Source: CALGLS01 sp965222105 (GTDB lineage Bacteria > Bacteroidota > Bacteroidia > Chitinophagales > Saprospiraceae). From it: 64,000 bases of DNA. Shown here one piece after another: positions 28,446 to 36,175 of the stretch. The translations under genes were made by a program, and so were the position numbers. The stretch's first letter is position 1. Every line of letters starts with the position of its first letter. The notes beneath the pieces are model-generated. The model was not told the DNA's origin. It searched no databases and worked only from the letters and a program-made list of their open reading frames with translations. The stretch covers positions 25,754-89,753 of the forward strand of contig CBDCTQ010000060.1 of assembly GCA_965222105.1 (NCBI GenBank), read 5' to 3'.

Positions 28446-28850
28446 ATGAATCAATTCGACATGAAATGCATAACTATTCTTTTGGTGTTAATATTTTCAT
28501 TCCCTTGTCAACGATCAATTGCATCAATAGTCGGCGGAACAGTGCATATGGATGTTACCAACTGCACTACCGCCGTTCGTCGCGGCCCGCCTGCCGGCCG
28601 GCAGGTTTGCAACCGCGATGCTCCGCTAACCCGCCTGCAGGCCGGCAGGCCTGTCTACCGCCAGGTAGATATGTCATGCACTCAAAAAAATAGATCTGAA
28701 AAACATTATAGACTTTCAACCTATTGTCTAAAAAAGCTTATACCAGCTAAACATTCAGTAAGATATTATATTTATAAAAATTATTTGAATAAATATAAAG
28801 ACGATCAAAGAAAGAGGTTGCAGACTTTTTGTGATTCCTTTACTAAATAG
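28446..28850 (+). CDS. Doubtful small exported protein overlying palindromic repeats
   Basis: A 134-codon frame with a hydrophobic start (ITILLVLIFSFPCQRSIA) resembling a signal peptide and ending in a basic AT-rich tail. Its middle third is GC-rich and coincides with the palindromes at 28590-28667, where the translation is Pro/Arg/Ala-rich and unlike a folded domain. Either a small gene was interrupted by repeat insertion in frame, or the frame is fortuitous. No family is recognised. Confidence 0.25.
   Translation: MNQFDMKCITILLVLIFSFPCQRSIASIVGGTVHMDVTNCTTAVRRGPPAGRQVCNRDAPLTRLQAGRPVYRQVDMSCTQKNRSEKHYRLSTYCLKKLIPAKHSVRYYIYKNYLNKYKDDQRKRLQTFCDSFTK
28590..28667. repeat. Pair of GC-rich palindromes
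   Basis: CCTGCCGGCCGGCAGG at 28590-28605 is a perfect 16-base palindrome; a second copy, CCTGCAGGCCGGCAGG with a further CTACCGCCAGGTAG, follows at 28634-28667. They belong to the CCTGCC/GGCAGG palindrome family found in other gaps of this window. Confidence 0.6.
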
Positions 28851-28986
28851 CCCCTTTTCTTTTTATCAATTTGATGAAAAATGGTACTGCTCCCTGCAAT
28901 GGAGTTTATGAAACAAAGAGACTGAAAAACAGTCAGGTCGATTGGTTACGCACCAATACTAATATTCCACAATAATAAAATCAATC

Positions 28987-29805
28987 ATGAATAAAAATAG
29001 TATATATAGACTGATAGTTAGTTTCCTAATGATAGGAGTATTTCATTCACTACTTCTTGGTCAAAGAAATCCAAGAGAAATGAAATTCAACAATCATATT
29101 GATTCATTGTTTTTTGTTTTTAATCCAGAAACATCCTCAGTTGATAGCGATTTTCATCAAAACTTCAAAAGTGATTATTTGCTTAATATGCTCAAAAGTG
29201 ATAATGAACACTTCCAAGTTAAGTCATTGTTTTTGTTAGGTTATAAAAATGATATAAAAACAATAGAACCTGTGGCTAATTTACTGTCACATCAAAATGA
29301 AAAGCTTGTTAAACAAGCGATTCGTACTTTAGAAAAAATACATTATAGCGAATCATCCATTCACTTAGGTACTGCATTAATCGAGAATATTTATACTGAC
29401 AAACATATAAAAGGATATATTATTCATGCATTAATAAATTTAACTTTTATTGAAGGAGTTGATTTTTTAAACAAATTTTTAGCGCAAAACGAAACGGGAA
29501 AATTATATGATTTTTTTAGAAACCTTGCTTTAGAGGGAGTTGACATAATCATCAAATACAATAGGAGCGAGGAGAGTCAATTTGAGTTAGTTAAAAAATT
29601 CTTGACTTTAAAACATAAAAAAAGGTGGGCATTAAACAAAATTATATTAGAAAAAGAGGAAGGACACTTATGGCTACCTGAACTTAGAAAGCTAGAGGGT
29701 GATATAGAGGTATTGTTACTTCGTAAAGAATTAGGAGAAACTTCATTTAGTGAATCAGAAAAATATACTCTTGACAATATGAGGAAACGTAAAACTTGTG
29801 AGTAA
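28987..29805 (+). CDS. Exported HEAT-like repeat protein, unknown function
   Basis: A 272-residue protein with a signal peptide (residues about 1-26, ending LLLGQ). The mature part is all-helical in pattern, with HEAT/armadillo-like repeats, for example NMLKSDNEHFQVKSLFLLGY, then EPVANLLSHQNEKLVKQAIR and GYIIHALINLTFIEGVDFL. Such repeats usually mediate protein binding. It is AT-rich like its neighbour at 27873 and stands 136 bases after the doubtful gene at 28446. No catalytic motif is visible and no operon partner is clear. Confidence 0.65.
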   Translation: MNKNSIYRLIVSFLMIGVFHSLLLGQRNPREMKFNNHIDSLFFVFNPETSSVDSDFHQNFKSDYLLNMLKSDNEHFQVKSLFLLGYKNDIKTIEPVANLLSHQNEKLVKQAIRTLEKIHYSESSIHLGTALIENIYTDKHIKGYIIHALINLTFIEGVDFLNKFLAQNETGKLYDFFRNLALEGVDIIIKYNRSEESQFELVKKFLTLKHKKRWALNKIILEKEEGHLWLPELRKLEGDIEVLLLRKELGETSFSESEKYTLDNMRKRKTCE

Positions 29806-29990
29806 GTGATTCGGAGGGTTTTAAAGTACTCCTCAAAAACTGTAGATAAAAGAGCTTCTCCGAGAATCGGAATTTCGTTCTTCTTCGGAGATAGTGCTAC
29901 TTAGATCTAGGTTAGGAAATAAAAACTTAACGGAGGCCCAAGGACGCTTTTTCAAGCGAGCAGCTTCATTTCATTGATTCAAAAAGCTAC

Positions 29991-31957
29991 TCACTCCACC
30001 CCCACCTTCCCCACCCAACCCCCACCCTTAGCCAGCCGAATGCTCAGCTTCTCACCAGCCCTCACCTTCCGGGTTGTCTTCTTATAATCGCTGGCGAAGC
30101 GGTTGGCGTTGACACCGTCCTGGTAAATGGTCATATCATAAGTTCCCGCTCCGAGAAAAGAAAGGTCCAGCTCCAGGGTTCGCTCCTCCCAATCGGTCAT
30201 AGCGCCGATGTACCAGGTGTTTCCGCTGCGGCGCGCCACGGCCAGGTAATCGCCCAGTTGGGCTTGCAGCACCTCGGTATCGTCCCAGACTACGGGCACT
30301 TCGGCCAGCAACTCCATGCACTCCGGTTCGCGCAGGTAGCTGGAGGGGGAGTCGGCCAGCATCTGGAGGGGGCTTTCGTACACTACATACATGGCCAGTT
30401 GGTGGCAGCGGGTGCCCAGCGACATGGGGCGGTTCCAGATGGGGGCGTAGTTGTTCAATTGGGCATTGGCCATCGCGCCGGGGGTGTAGTCCATCGGGCC
30501 GGCCAGCATGCGGATGAAGGGGATGAGCAGATCGTTTTCGGGGTTGGCCATCTGGCCTTTCCATTTGTGTTGTTCGAGCCCCTTGACGCCTTCGCGGGTA
30601 AGCACGTTGGGGTAGGCGCGGCGCAGGCCGGCGGGCTTGTACGAGCCGTGGAAATCCACCAGCAGTTTTCGTTTGACGGCCCCATTGGCTACCTTTTCGT
30701 AATATTGGACCATCCACTGGTCGTCACGTTGCATAAAGTCGACTTTGATCCCTTTTATGCCCCACCGTTGGAATTGGTCGAGGGCGGCGTCGAAATTTTC
30801 GTCGAGGGCGGTCCAGGTCACCCATAGTATGAGTCCTACATTCTTTTGTTTGGCGTAAGCCGAGAGCTTTTCCATGTCAATGGCGGCCACGGGGTGAAGG
30901 AGGTCATTGGTTTTGATGTCGTACCACCCTTCGTCGAGGATGATGTATTCCAGGCCATACCTTGCGGCAAAATCGATGTAGTATTGATAGGTGGCGGTGT
31001 TGATCCCTGCTTCAAAGTCGACCCCGTATATATTGTTGGCGTTGTACCAGTCCCAGGCTACTTTGCCGGGGCGTATCCAGTCGGTATCGTCGAGTTGTAA
31101 TTCTCTGGAAAGGAGGAACACCAGTTCGTTTTCGATGAGTTCACTGTCCTTGTCGCTGATCACCAATAGGCGCCAGGGAAAGGTCCGTGTGCCGTTTGTT
31201 ATGGCCAGATAGGGTTCTCTGGTTACGGGCACTACATCGCGGTCGTCGGGTCGGTTGGTAGTAGCGGGATAGTTGGGAAAAACGGCTTTGAGGGCATTCC
31301 CACTATCCTTTTGCAGATAAAAGCCGGGATAGTCGTACAAGTCGGCTTCCGTGATGACAGCTTTTACACCCTTGTCGAAGTGCAACAGTGCGGGCAGGCA
31401 CGACATATCGCTAACGGGCAATTCGCTGAGGCGCAAATCGGTGTAGTTGCGTTCATAATGGGTAAAAAATCCATCGGCAATCGGAAAGGTACCTTTTACC
31501 GCTTTCGGAAAATGGTAGGCGACCTGCTCAGCATCAATGGTAGCTTTTCCAGATAGGGAAGTCTCCATTCGATAAGCCACCCCGTGGTCGTAGACGCGGA
31601 AGGTGACGGCAAAATTCTTTTCAAAAAACAAGGTCATTTCATTATAGTTGTCGGGGATCACGGCCCTTTTGACCCGCACCACCGGCTCCACATTTTGGCG
31701 CACCGACTTGGAGGCTTATTGATGACCTTTGGCCGAGCGCCTAATTTTCTACCGTTGATGGTTATGGAAATGGGAGAGGGATCGAGGATGGTTTGCCCCT
31801 GGTGTTTTACACTGTAGCGGATATTTTCGTCGAGCGAAATGTGGATGGTGTTGGCAGCGTTTGGGGCAGAAAGGTTGTAGGTTTGGGCTTGTGTAGATAT
31901 GGTCGTCGCCAAATAAAAGAGGAGGAAAGGTAGTGATGGTAGAAGATGTTGTTTCAT
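29991..31957 (-). pseudogene. GH97 family glycosidase gene with a single-base frameshift
   Basis: Two minus-strand frames together encode a 655-residue exported glycoside hydrolase of family GH97 (alpha-glucosidase/alpha-galactosidase type, SusB-like). The first 80 residues include a signal peptide (ending ISTQAQ) and the start of the N-terminal beta-sandwich (SPISITINGRKLGARPKVIN). The rest has DNYNEMTLFF, the barrel strands EYIILDEGWYD and GIKGIKVDFMQRDDQ, and GHxxW-like QHKWKGQMANPEND, then the C-terminal beta-sandwich. The break is at 31711-31720, where GAGGCTTATT would need one more C to read NKASKSVRQN. The enzyme would act in the periplasm on alpha-glycosides. It may be a true pseudogene or a sequencing error. 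A GH36 gene lies upstream on the same strand. Confidence 0.85.
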
Positions 31958-32317
31958 TATTGTTGTGTTTTGTTTATTTTTTTTTCAAAAAAAATCACAA
32001 AATGTTTTGAGAAATCGTTTTCTGTCTTTATATTTGTCTCAGAACAGAATTTAGGCCTCATCACTTTGAGAATTCTGTACTTTTTCTCCTGACAGCCCAC
32101 GAAAGTGTGACCGGCCCAGGGGGGGGGGTGATTGGTATGTTTATTTGTTTCAATGCGGATTTTTTGTCCGGCGGCGGAGGTCATGAGGGTGGGACCCACC
32201 CTCTGGAGAAACTCTGCAAACTCAAATCACATTAAACAAAATTCACATGTAATCATCATCAAAACAACTCCCTACTTCACCCTCTCAAAAGCTTCCAACC
32301 ATCATCTGTTCCACCCT
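31958..32317. other. Gap between GH36 and GH97 genes
   Basis: A 360-base gap on the way from the GH36 stop to the GH97 start. It contains a G10 run at 32119-32128, A/T-rich sequence near the GH97 start, and no recognisable gene or consensus promoter on the minus strand. Confidence 0.4.
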
Positions 32318-34186
32318 TCACCCCTTCCGCTGAAAAGAAACCAGCCCCGCCCCCGGCACCTCAAAAGCGTGCATCCCCGGCATCAGCCCAACCTCCTCCT
32401 CTGAAATCACCTCTCCCAGACAGTCATATACTACAATTTTGTAAACACCCTGTTGGTTAACCCCCACCACCACTTTATCAGAAGTTTTTCCATTGACCAC
32501 GTCCATCCTGGTGAGTGTTGGGTCGAGGTCGAGCCAGTGGTCGGCATACAGGCCCACTATCCGGTGGTTGTTGAGGGTTGACATCACCACCGGGTAATTG
32601 GCCAGCGGCTGGCGGGCTTCAAAATGCCCGTCGAGCAACACCTCCCGGTTATCGACCCAATACTGGGTATAAAACCGGATCATTTGTAAATGTTTTGTTG
32701 GGATTTCTGCCAGCCGTACCGACAATTGAGGCACGCTAAACAAAATATTGAGCAACTGGAGTGCTGCCACCTCCGGCGGTTCTTCAGGGCCCCACATCAA
32801 CATGTCGGAATGGACGGCGGTGGTGCCGCTGGTCAGTCGCAGATCGACGGTCCGCTGGCGGTTGGTAACGGCATCGATGGGGCAATCACCGGCCCGGAAC
32901 ATATTGCCGTACTTTCGCATGGCGGGGCCGATGTATCCTTGCCGGAATTCGACGAGTACATCGGGTTTGATGGCGCGCAATTCGCGGAGGATGTCGGTCA
33001 TCAATCTATCGACTGCTTCATTGACGGAAGCGTAATCGCGGCCACCAGCTTTGGTGAGTTCGGTGTCTTTTTGTGCGGCGAAATCATCGATAAAGTCGAG
33101 TTTGAAGCCATCGAGATTCCAGTCGATCATTGCCTTTTTATAAGTTTCGACCAGGTATTGGCGCACTTCGGGGTAACGCGGGTCGAGGACGAAGGCGTCG
33201 AGCCCCTTCCGTTCAAAAAGGAATTTGTCTTTAAACCGTTCGTACGATTTCGATTTCAATCCGATGAATGGGACGGAATACCAAAGCAGGAATTTCATCC
33301 CCGTGTTGTGGACTTTTTGCACAAAGCCTTTCAGGTCGGGAATGCGTTCGGGCTGCCAGTCGCCGCAGTAGGCGTAGCCGCGGTTGGCGTCGAGGGTCTG
33401 CCATCCGTCGTCGATGATGATGGCCCGATAGCCCAGGTCATAGCCTTTTTTGCATTCGGTGAGGAGGTCGTCCGTTTTCAGGGTTTGGTGGTAGGAATAC
33501 CAGGTCGAATACATCGGCAGGCGGGCGAGGTCGGGGACGGGCGCGGGTTGGAGGTCGTCGAAGGTAGTCCACCATTGAGCTACCGCCTGCACGGCCTGGT
33601 CGAAGGAGATGTCGCGCGAGTCGAGCCATATTTGGGTGCGGTAGTCCGTCATTGCGGGCATGGCTTCGGTAAAAAGACGCAGACGGCTATACAGGTTGGC
33701 GTCTTCCTCCCGGATGGAGCCATGCATACTGACGGTGTTGACAGCATCGGAGCAGGCAATGGTGAGAATGTTGCCATCGTCGTGATTGAAATAATTGATG
33801 ACAGGCGCGTTGCGGGCGGCCCGCGACTGGAGTAAGTCACCAGCCCAGTCGGGGCGGATGCTTTTTTTCCACCAGGCCACGGGATGCCAGATGCCTGCGA
33901 TGCCATTGGAAGGTATCTTCCACTTGAATAGCACCTCGGTAGGAGCAATGGGAGTGGAATTGGAGAAATGGAGGTCGAGGTGAATGAGCCCGGGTTCAAC
34001 CTCGGTGGTCGACCATTGGAGTTGCCACTCGGTGGTGTCGCGGGTCACATCAATCACGATGTCCAGAGCCGGTATCGGAATGGTTTGAGCGACAGGGTGC
34101 TTGTCAAATTGGGCTTGGGAGTCAACAGCCAGAATGATTTGAAAGAATATTGTTGTAAAAAATAATCTACTAGTATTGTAATTCAT
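32318..34186 (-). CDS. GH36-type alpha-galactosidase, exported
   Basis: A 622-residue enzyme with a signal peptide (ending VDSQAQ) and the clan GH-D (alpha/beta)8 barrel of family GH36. YRAIIIDDGWQ marks barrel strands near residue 255, DGFKLDFIDDF holds the probable nucleophile Asp near 350, and RAGDCPIDAVTNR supplies the probable acid/base Asp near 430. WGPEEPPEVAALQLLNI follows as in other family members. The C-terminal 90 residues form a beta-sandwich. It should hydrolyse terminal alpha-galactosides in the periplasm or at the surface. With the downstream GH97 gene it may form a small saccharide-degrading unit, although no SusC/SusD pair is in the window. Confidence 0.85.
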   Translation of the reverse strand: MNYNTSRLFFTTIFFQIILAVDSQAQFDKHPVAQTIPIPALDIVIDVTRDTTEWQLQWSTTEVEPGLIHLDLHFSNSTPIAPTEVLFKWKIPSNGIAGIWHPVAWWKKSIRPDWAGDLLQSRAARNAPVINYFNHDDGNILTIACSDAVNTVSMHGSIREEDANLYSRLRLFTEAMPAMTDYRTQIWLDSRDISFDQAVQAVAQWWTTFDDLQPAPVPDLARLPMYSTWYSYHQTLKTDDLLTECKKGYDLGYRAIIIDDGWQTLDANRGYAYCGDWQPERIPDLKGFVQKVHNTGMKFLLWYSVPFIGLKSKSYERFKDKFLFERKGLDAFVLDPRYPEVRQYLVETYKKAMIDWNLDGFKLDFIDDFAAQKDTELTKAGGRDYASVNEAVDRLMTDILRELRAIKPDVLVEFRQGYIGPAMRKYGNMFRAGDCPIDAVTNRQRTVDLRLTSGTTAVHSDMLMWGPEEPPEVAALQLLNILFSVPQLSVRLAEIPTKHLQMIRFYTQYWVDNREVLLDGHFEARQPLANYPVVMSTLNNHRIVGLYADHWLDLDPTLTRMDVVNGKTSDKVVVGVNQQGVYKIVVYDCLGEVISEEEVGLMPGMHAFEVPGAGLVSFQRKG

Positions 34187-34579
34187 TTTTTTCGATTCAG
34201 GATTGATGAGTGAAAATAAATGAGCGAAGTGCTGATTCTACTTAACCTTGTGTGAAATGGAGCAACATTTGCAAGACCCTTCCCAGTGAGCGACAAACTT
34301 ATTGTTTTTTGAGGTAGCGACGAAACCTGTGCAGAAAAAAAGGATAAAAACTGTCAACTTAGTAACAACAAAAAATCCTGCCTTTGCCGACAGGCAGGTA
34401 ACTTCCTGATTTGCCATCGGATGGATGACTGTAACGACGCCAGGAAGTGGAATTTATCCATTCGATGGAGCGTATAAATCGGGAAATTATTTTTTGTGTC
34501 ATACTTAAATGCAAAACAATTGTTGGCAGTTCTACCCAATTGTTCTTACCAAAATTCCAGAGACAATTACCCAACAAAT
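34187..34579. other. Gap between GH36 start and HTTM stop
   Basis: A 393-base gap. CAAACTTA at 34294-34301 reads TAAGTTTG on the minus strand, matching the -7 box TAnnTTTG and facing the GH36 gene 108 bases away; the expected -33 TTG is not conserved. A palindromic repeat lies at 34377-34398 and an inverted pair ACTTCCTG / CAGGAAGT around 34401-34448. No gene is supported. Confidence 0.4.
34377..34398. repeat. CCTGCC/GGCAGG palindrome
   Basis: CCTGCCTTTGCCGACAGGCAGG: outer arms CCTGCC and GGCAGG are exact complements, with a short imperfect centre. Member of the palindrome family described elsewhere in this window. Confidence 0.6.
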
Positions 34580-36103
34580 TCACTCCGGAAGAGGCCCCAA
34601 CTCAGCATCCCACTCAATCCATTCTCCCGATCGCCACCAACTCAACCGGGCTTTCGCTAAATCGTATTTCGGGTCTATGATGTAATGGTACTTCCGCCCA
34701 TTCAACTTTGTCTTGATGTGCGAATATACCTGGGGGTCTTTCCAGCCTTTGGCCACATATTCATCCCGTATAAAGTGGGCAAACTCCACGATCATATCCG
34801 GCTGGCCATAGAGCTTACGACTTTGGCGCTTGTGAAGGTACTCTTTAGGACGCACCTTTTCCTTCCTGCCGGTATGGGGTTCCACCACTTCGAAAGAGCC
34901 AAACCCCGTTTTGCTGCGCAACATCATCCGCCAGGAGAAGCGGTGGCCCTCCTCCGTCCAGGCCACATCGCCGGGGTATAGGTGGTGCCGCAGAGGGATC
35001 AACAATTGAAGTAAACAAAACACAAATAAACAACCGGTTATCGCCTTTCGGCCAAATACCGCTCCTGGATAAGGCACTTCGGGAATCCGGCTCCAACCCA
35101 CATTCCATCTTTCAAAAAGGCGCGCGAGCCATGCCATTTTAGTACTTTTAGCCAAATCAGCCACCTCTTCAGAATCCGCCCCTCTCACATTGTGGGCAAG
35201 CTTCCCTTCCTGCCATCCGGTAGGCAAGGTACCGTCAGGGTGCGGGCCAGCCACTCTTTCAGAACTCCCCCCCATCTTCCTACCCAACCAGCGAAATACT
35301 TTCCGTGGAAAATCAGCCGGAAAATACATAGCCGTCAATGCCGTAGACAACCACGGAAATATCCCGATCTGAAACACCAGTAAATTGATAAAATGAAAAA
35401 ACAATACGAACAGAAAAGCCCAGATCCGCGTCCGCCGAAATAGCAGGAAGAACACCACCGTCAGATCCAACAACAATCCTCCGTAACTCATCAAATAGGC
35501 TGCCAACTCCTTTTCCAGCACGGGACCGATCAGAAAATAATCCTTTTTGTATCCCAACCACATCTTCAACGGCATAGCTTGCAACCAGTCGGGATTGACC
35601 TTGGCAATGCCTCCATAAAAATAGACCACCCCCATCAGAAAACACATCAACAACACCGGCCAACGCGGTATCTCCCCTACCCTTTTGACCCTACCCTGCC
35701 ATACATCCAACGAATAATTCCGGTGGACCGGCAACAGGATCATCACAAACGACAAAACCGAAAACAAATAACCATGATTGAGGTAGAAAGACTTGGTCAT
35801 CAAAAACGTCCACGTAAATCCAATTGCAAATACCGTCGCACACAACCGGTACCGCCACCCCAACAATACACCCACAGCCGCCAGTGCAATCACCAAAAAC
35901 GCCAAACTCAAAAACGGCTCCGGCAACGGCTCCACCCATTCAAACCCCAAATACTTAAACCGAAACCCATCCGGCTGCAAGGCCTCTATCTGCCAGTGCT
36001 GGTGAATGTATATCCCAATCACGTCTATAAAGCCCAACAAGCCAAATACAACCCGAAAAAAACACAACGAAGCAATGTCTACCGGACGAAATAAAAAAGA
36101 CAT
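34580..36103 (-). CDS. HTTM (vitamin K-dependent gamma-carboxylase-like) membrane protein
   Basis: A 507-residue protein of the HTTM family, bacterial relatives of animal vitamin K-dependent gamma-carboxylase. Several transmembrane segments span about residues 10-270 (for example GLLGFIDVIGIYIH and LSFVMILLPVH), with GIAKVNPDWLQAMPLKMW a family hallmark. The soluble C-terminal part from about 355 has LRHHLYPGDVAWTEEGHRFSWRMMLRSK-type sequence (conserved HxLYPGDVAWxEEG). Between them, at about 275-345, lies a polar insert (GPHPDGTLPTGWQEGK region) that coincides with a palindromic repeat at 35205-35229 and may be repeat-derived. The biological substrate in bacteria is not established. It ends 393 bases before the GH36 gene. 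Confidence 0.85.
   Translation of the reverse strand: MSFLFRPVDIASLCFFRVVFGLLGFIDVIGIYIHQHWQIEALQPDGFRFKYLGFEWVEPLPEPFLSLAFLVIALAAVGVLLGWRYRLCATVFAIGFTWTFLMTKSFYLNHGYLFSVLSFVMILLPVHRNYSLDVWQGRVKRVGEIPRWPVLLMCFLMGVVYFYGGIAKVNPDWLQAMPLKMWLGYKKDYFLIGPVLEKELAAYLMSYGGLLLDLTVVFFLLFRRTRIWAFLFVLFFHFINLLVFQIGIFPWLSTALTAMYFPADFPRKVFRWLGRKMGGSSERVAGPHPDGTLPTGWQEGKLAHNVRGADSEEVADLAKSTKMAWLARLFERWNVGWSRIPEVPYPGAVFGRKAITGCLFVFCLLQLLIPLRHHLYPGDVAWTEEGHRFSWRMMLRSKTGFGSFEVVEPHTGRKEKVRPKEYLHKRQSRKLYGQPDMIVEFAHFIRDEYVAKGWKDPQVYSHIKTKLNGRKYHYIIDPKYDLAKARLSWWRSGEWIEWDAELGPLPE
35205..35229. repeat. Palindrome-family sequence inside the HTTM coding region
   Basis: On the coding strand CCTTGCCTACCGGATGGCAGGAAGG shares TGCCTACCGG with the intergenic palindrome at 40627-40646 and keeps the GGCAGG end. 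It encodes PTGWQEG within a polar insert of the HTTM protein. Split here for reading: arms CCTTGCCTACC and GGCAGGAAGG. Confidence 0.45.
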
Positions 36104-36135
36104 ATTGCAGAGATTGGTTCAACTGCAAATGTACT

Positions 36136-36172
36136 AAAGGAACGGCCTTCCCTGAAAGAAGACCGTTCCTTT
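36136..36172. terminator. Terminator hairpin after the Ig-repeat protein gene
   Basis: AAAGGAACGG (36136-36145) pairs with CCGTTCCTTT (36163-36172); inside, CTTC (36147-36150) pairs with GAAG (36158-36161). It lies immediately after the stop of the minus-strand repeat-protein gene, and A/T runs flank it on both strands. Confidence 0.75.
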
Positions 36173-36175
36173 TTT

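Noticed and set aside
32690..33835. A 381-codon plus-strand frame
   Set aside because: It lies fully antisense to the well-supported GH36 gene, and its translation has no recognisable domain; it is a shadow of codon bias.
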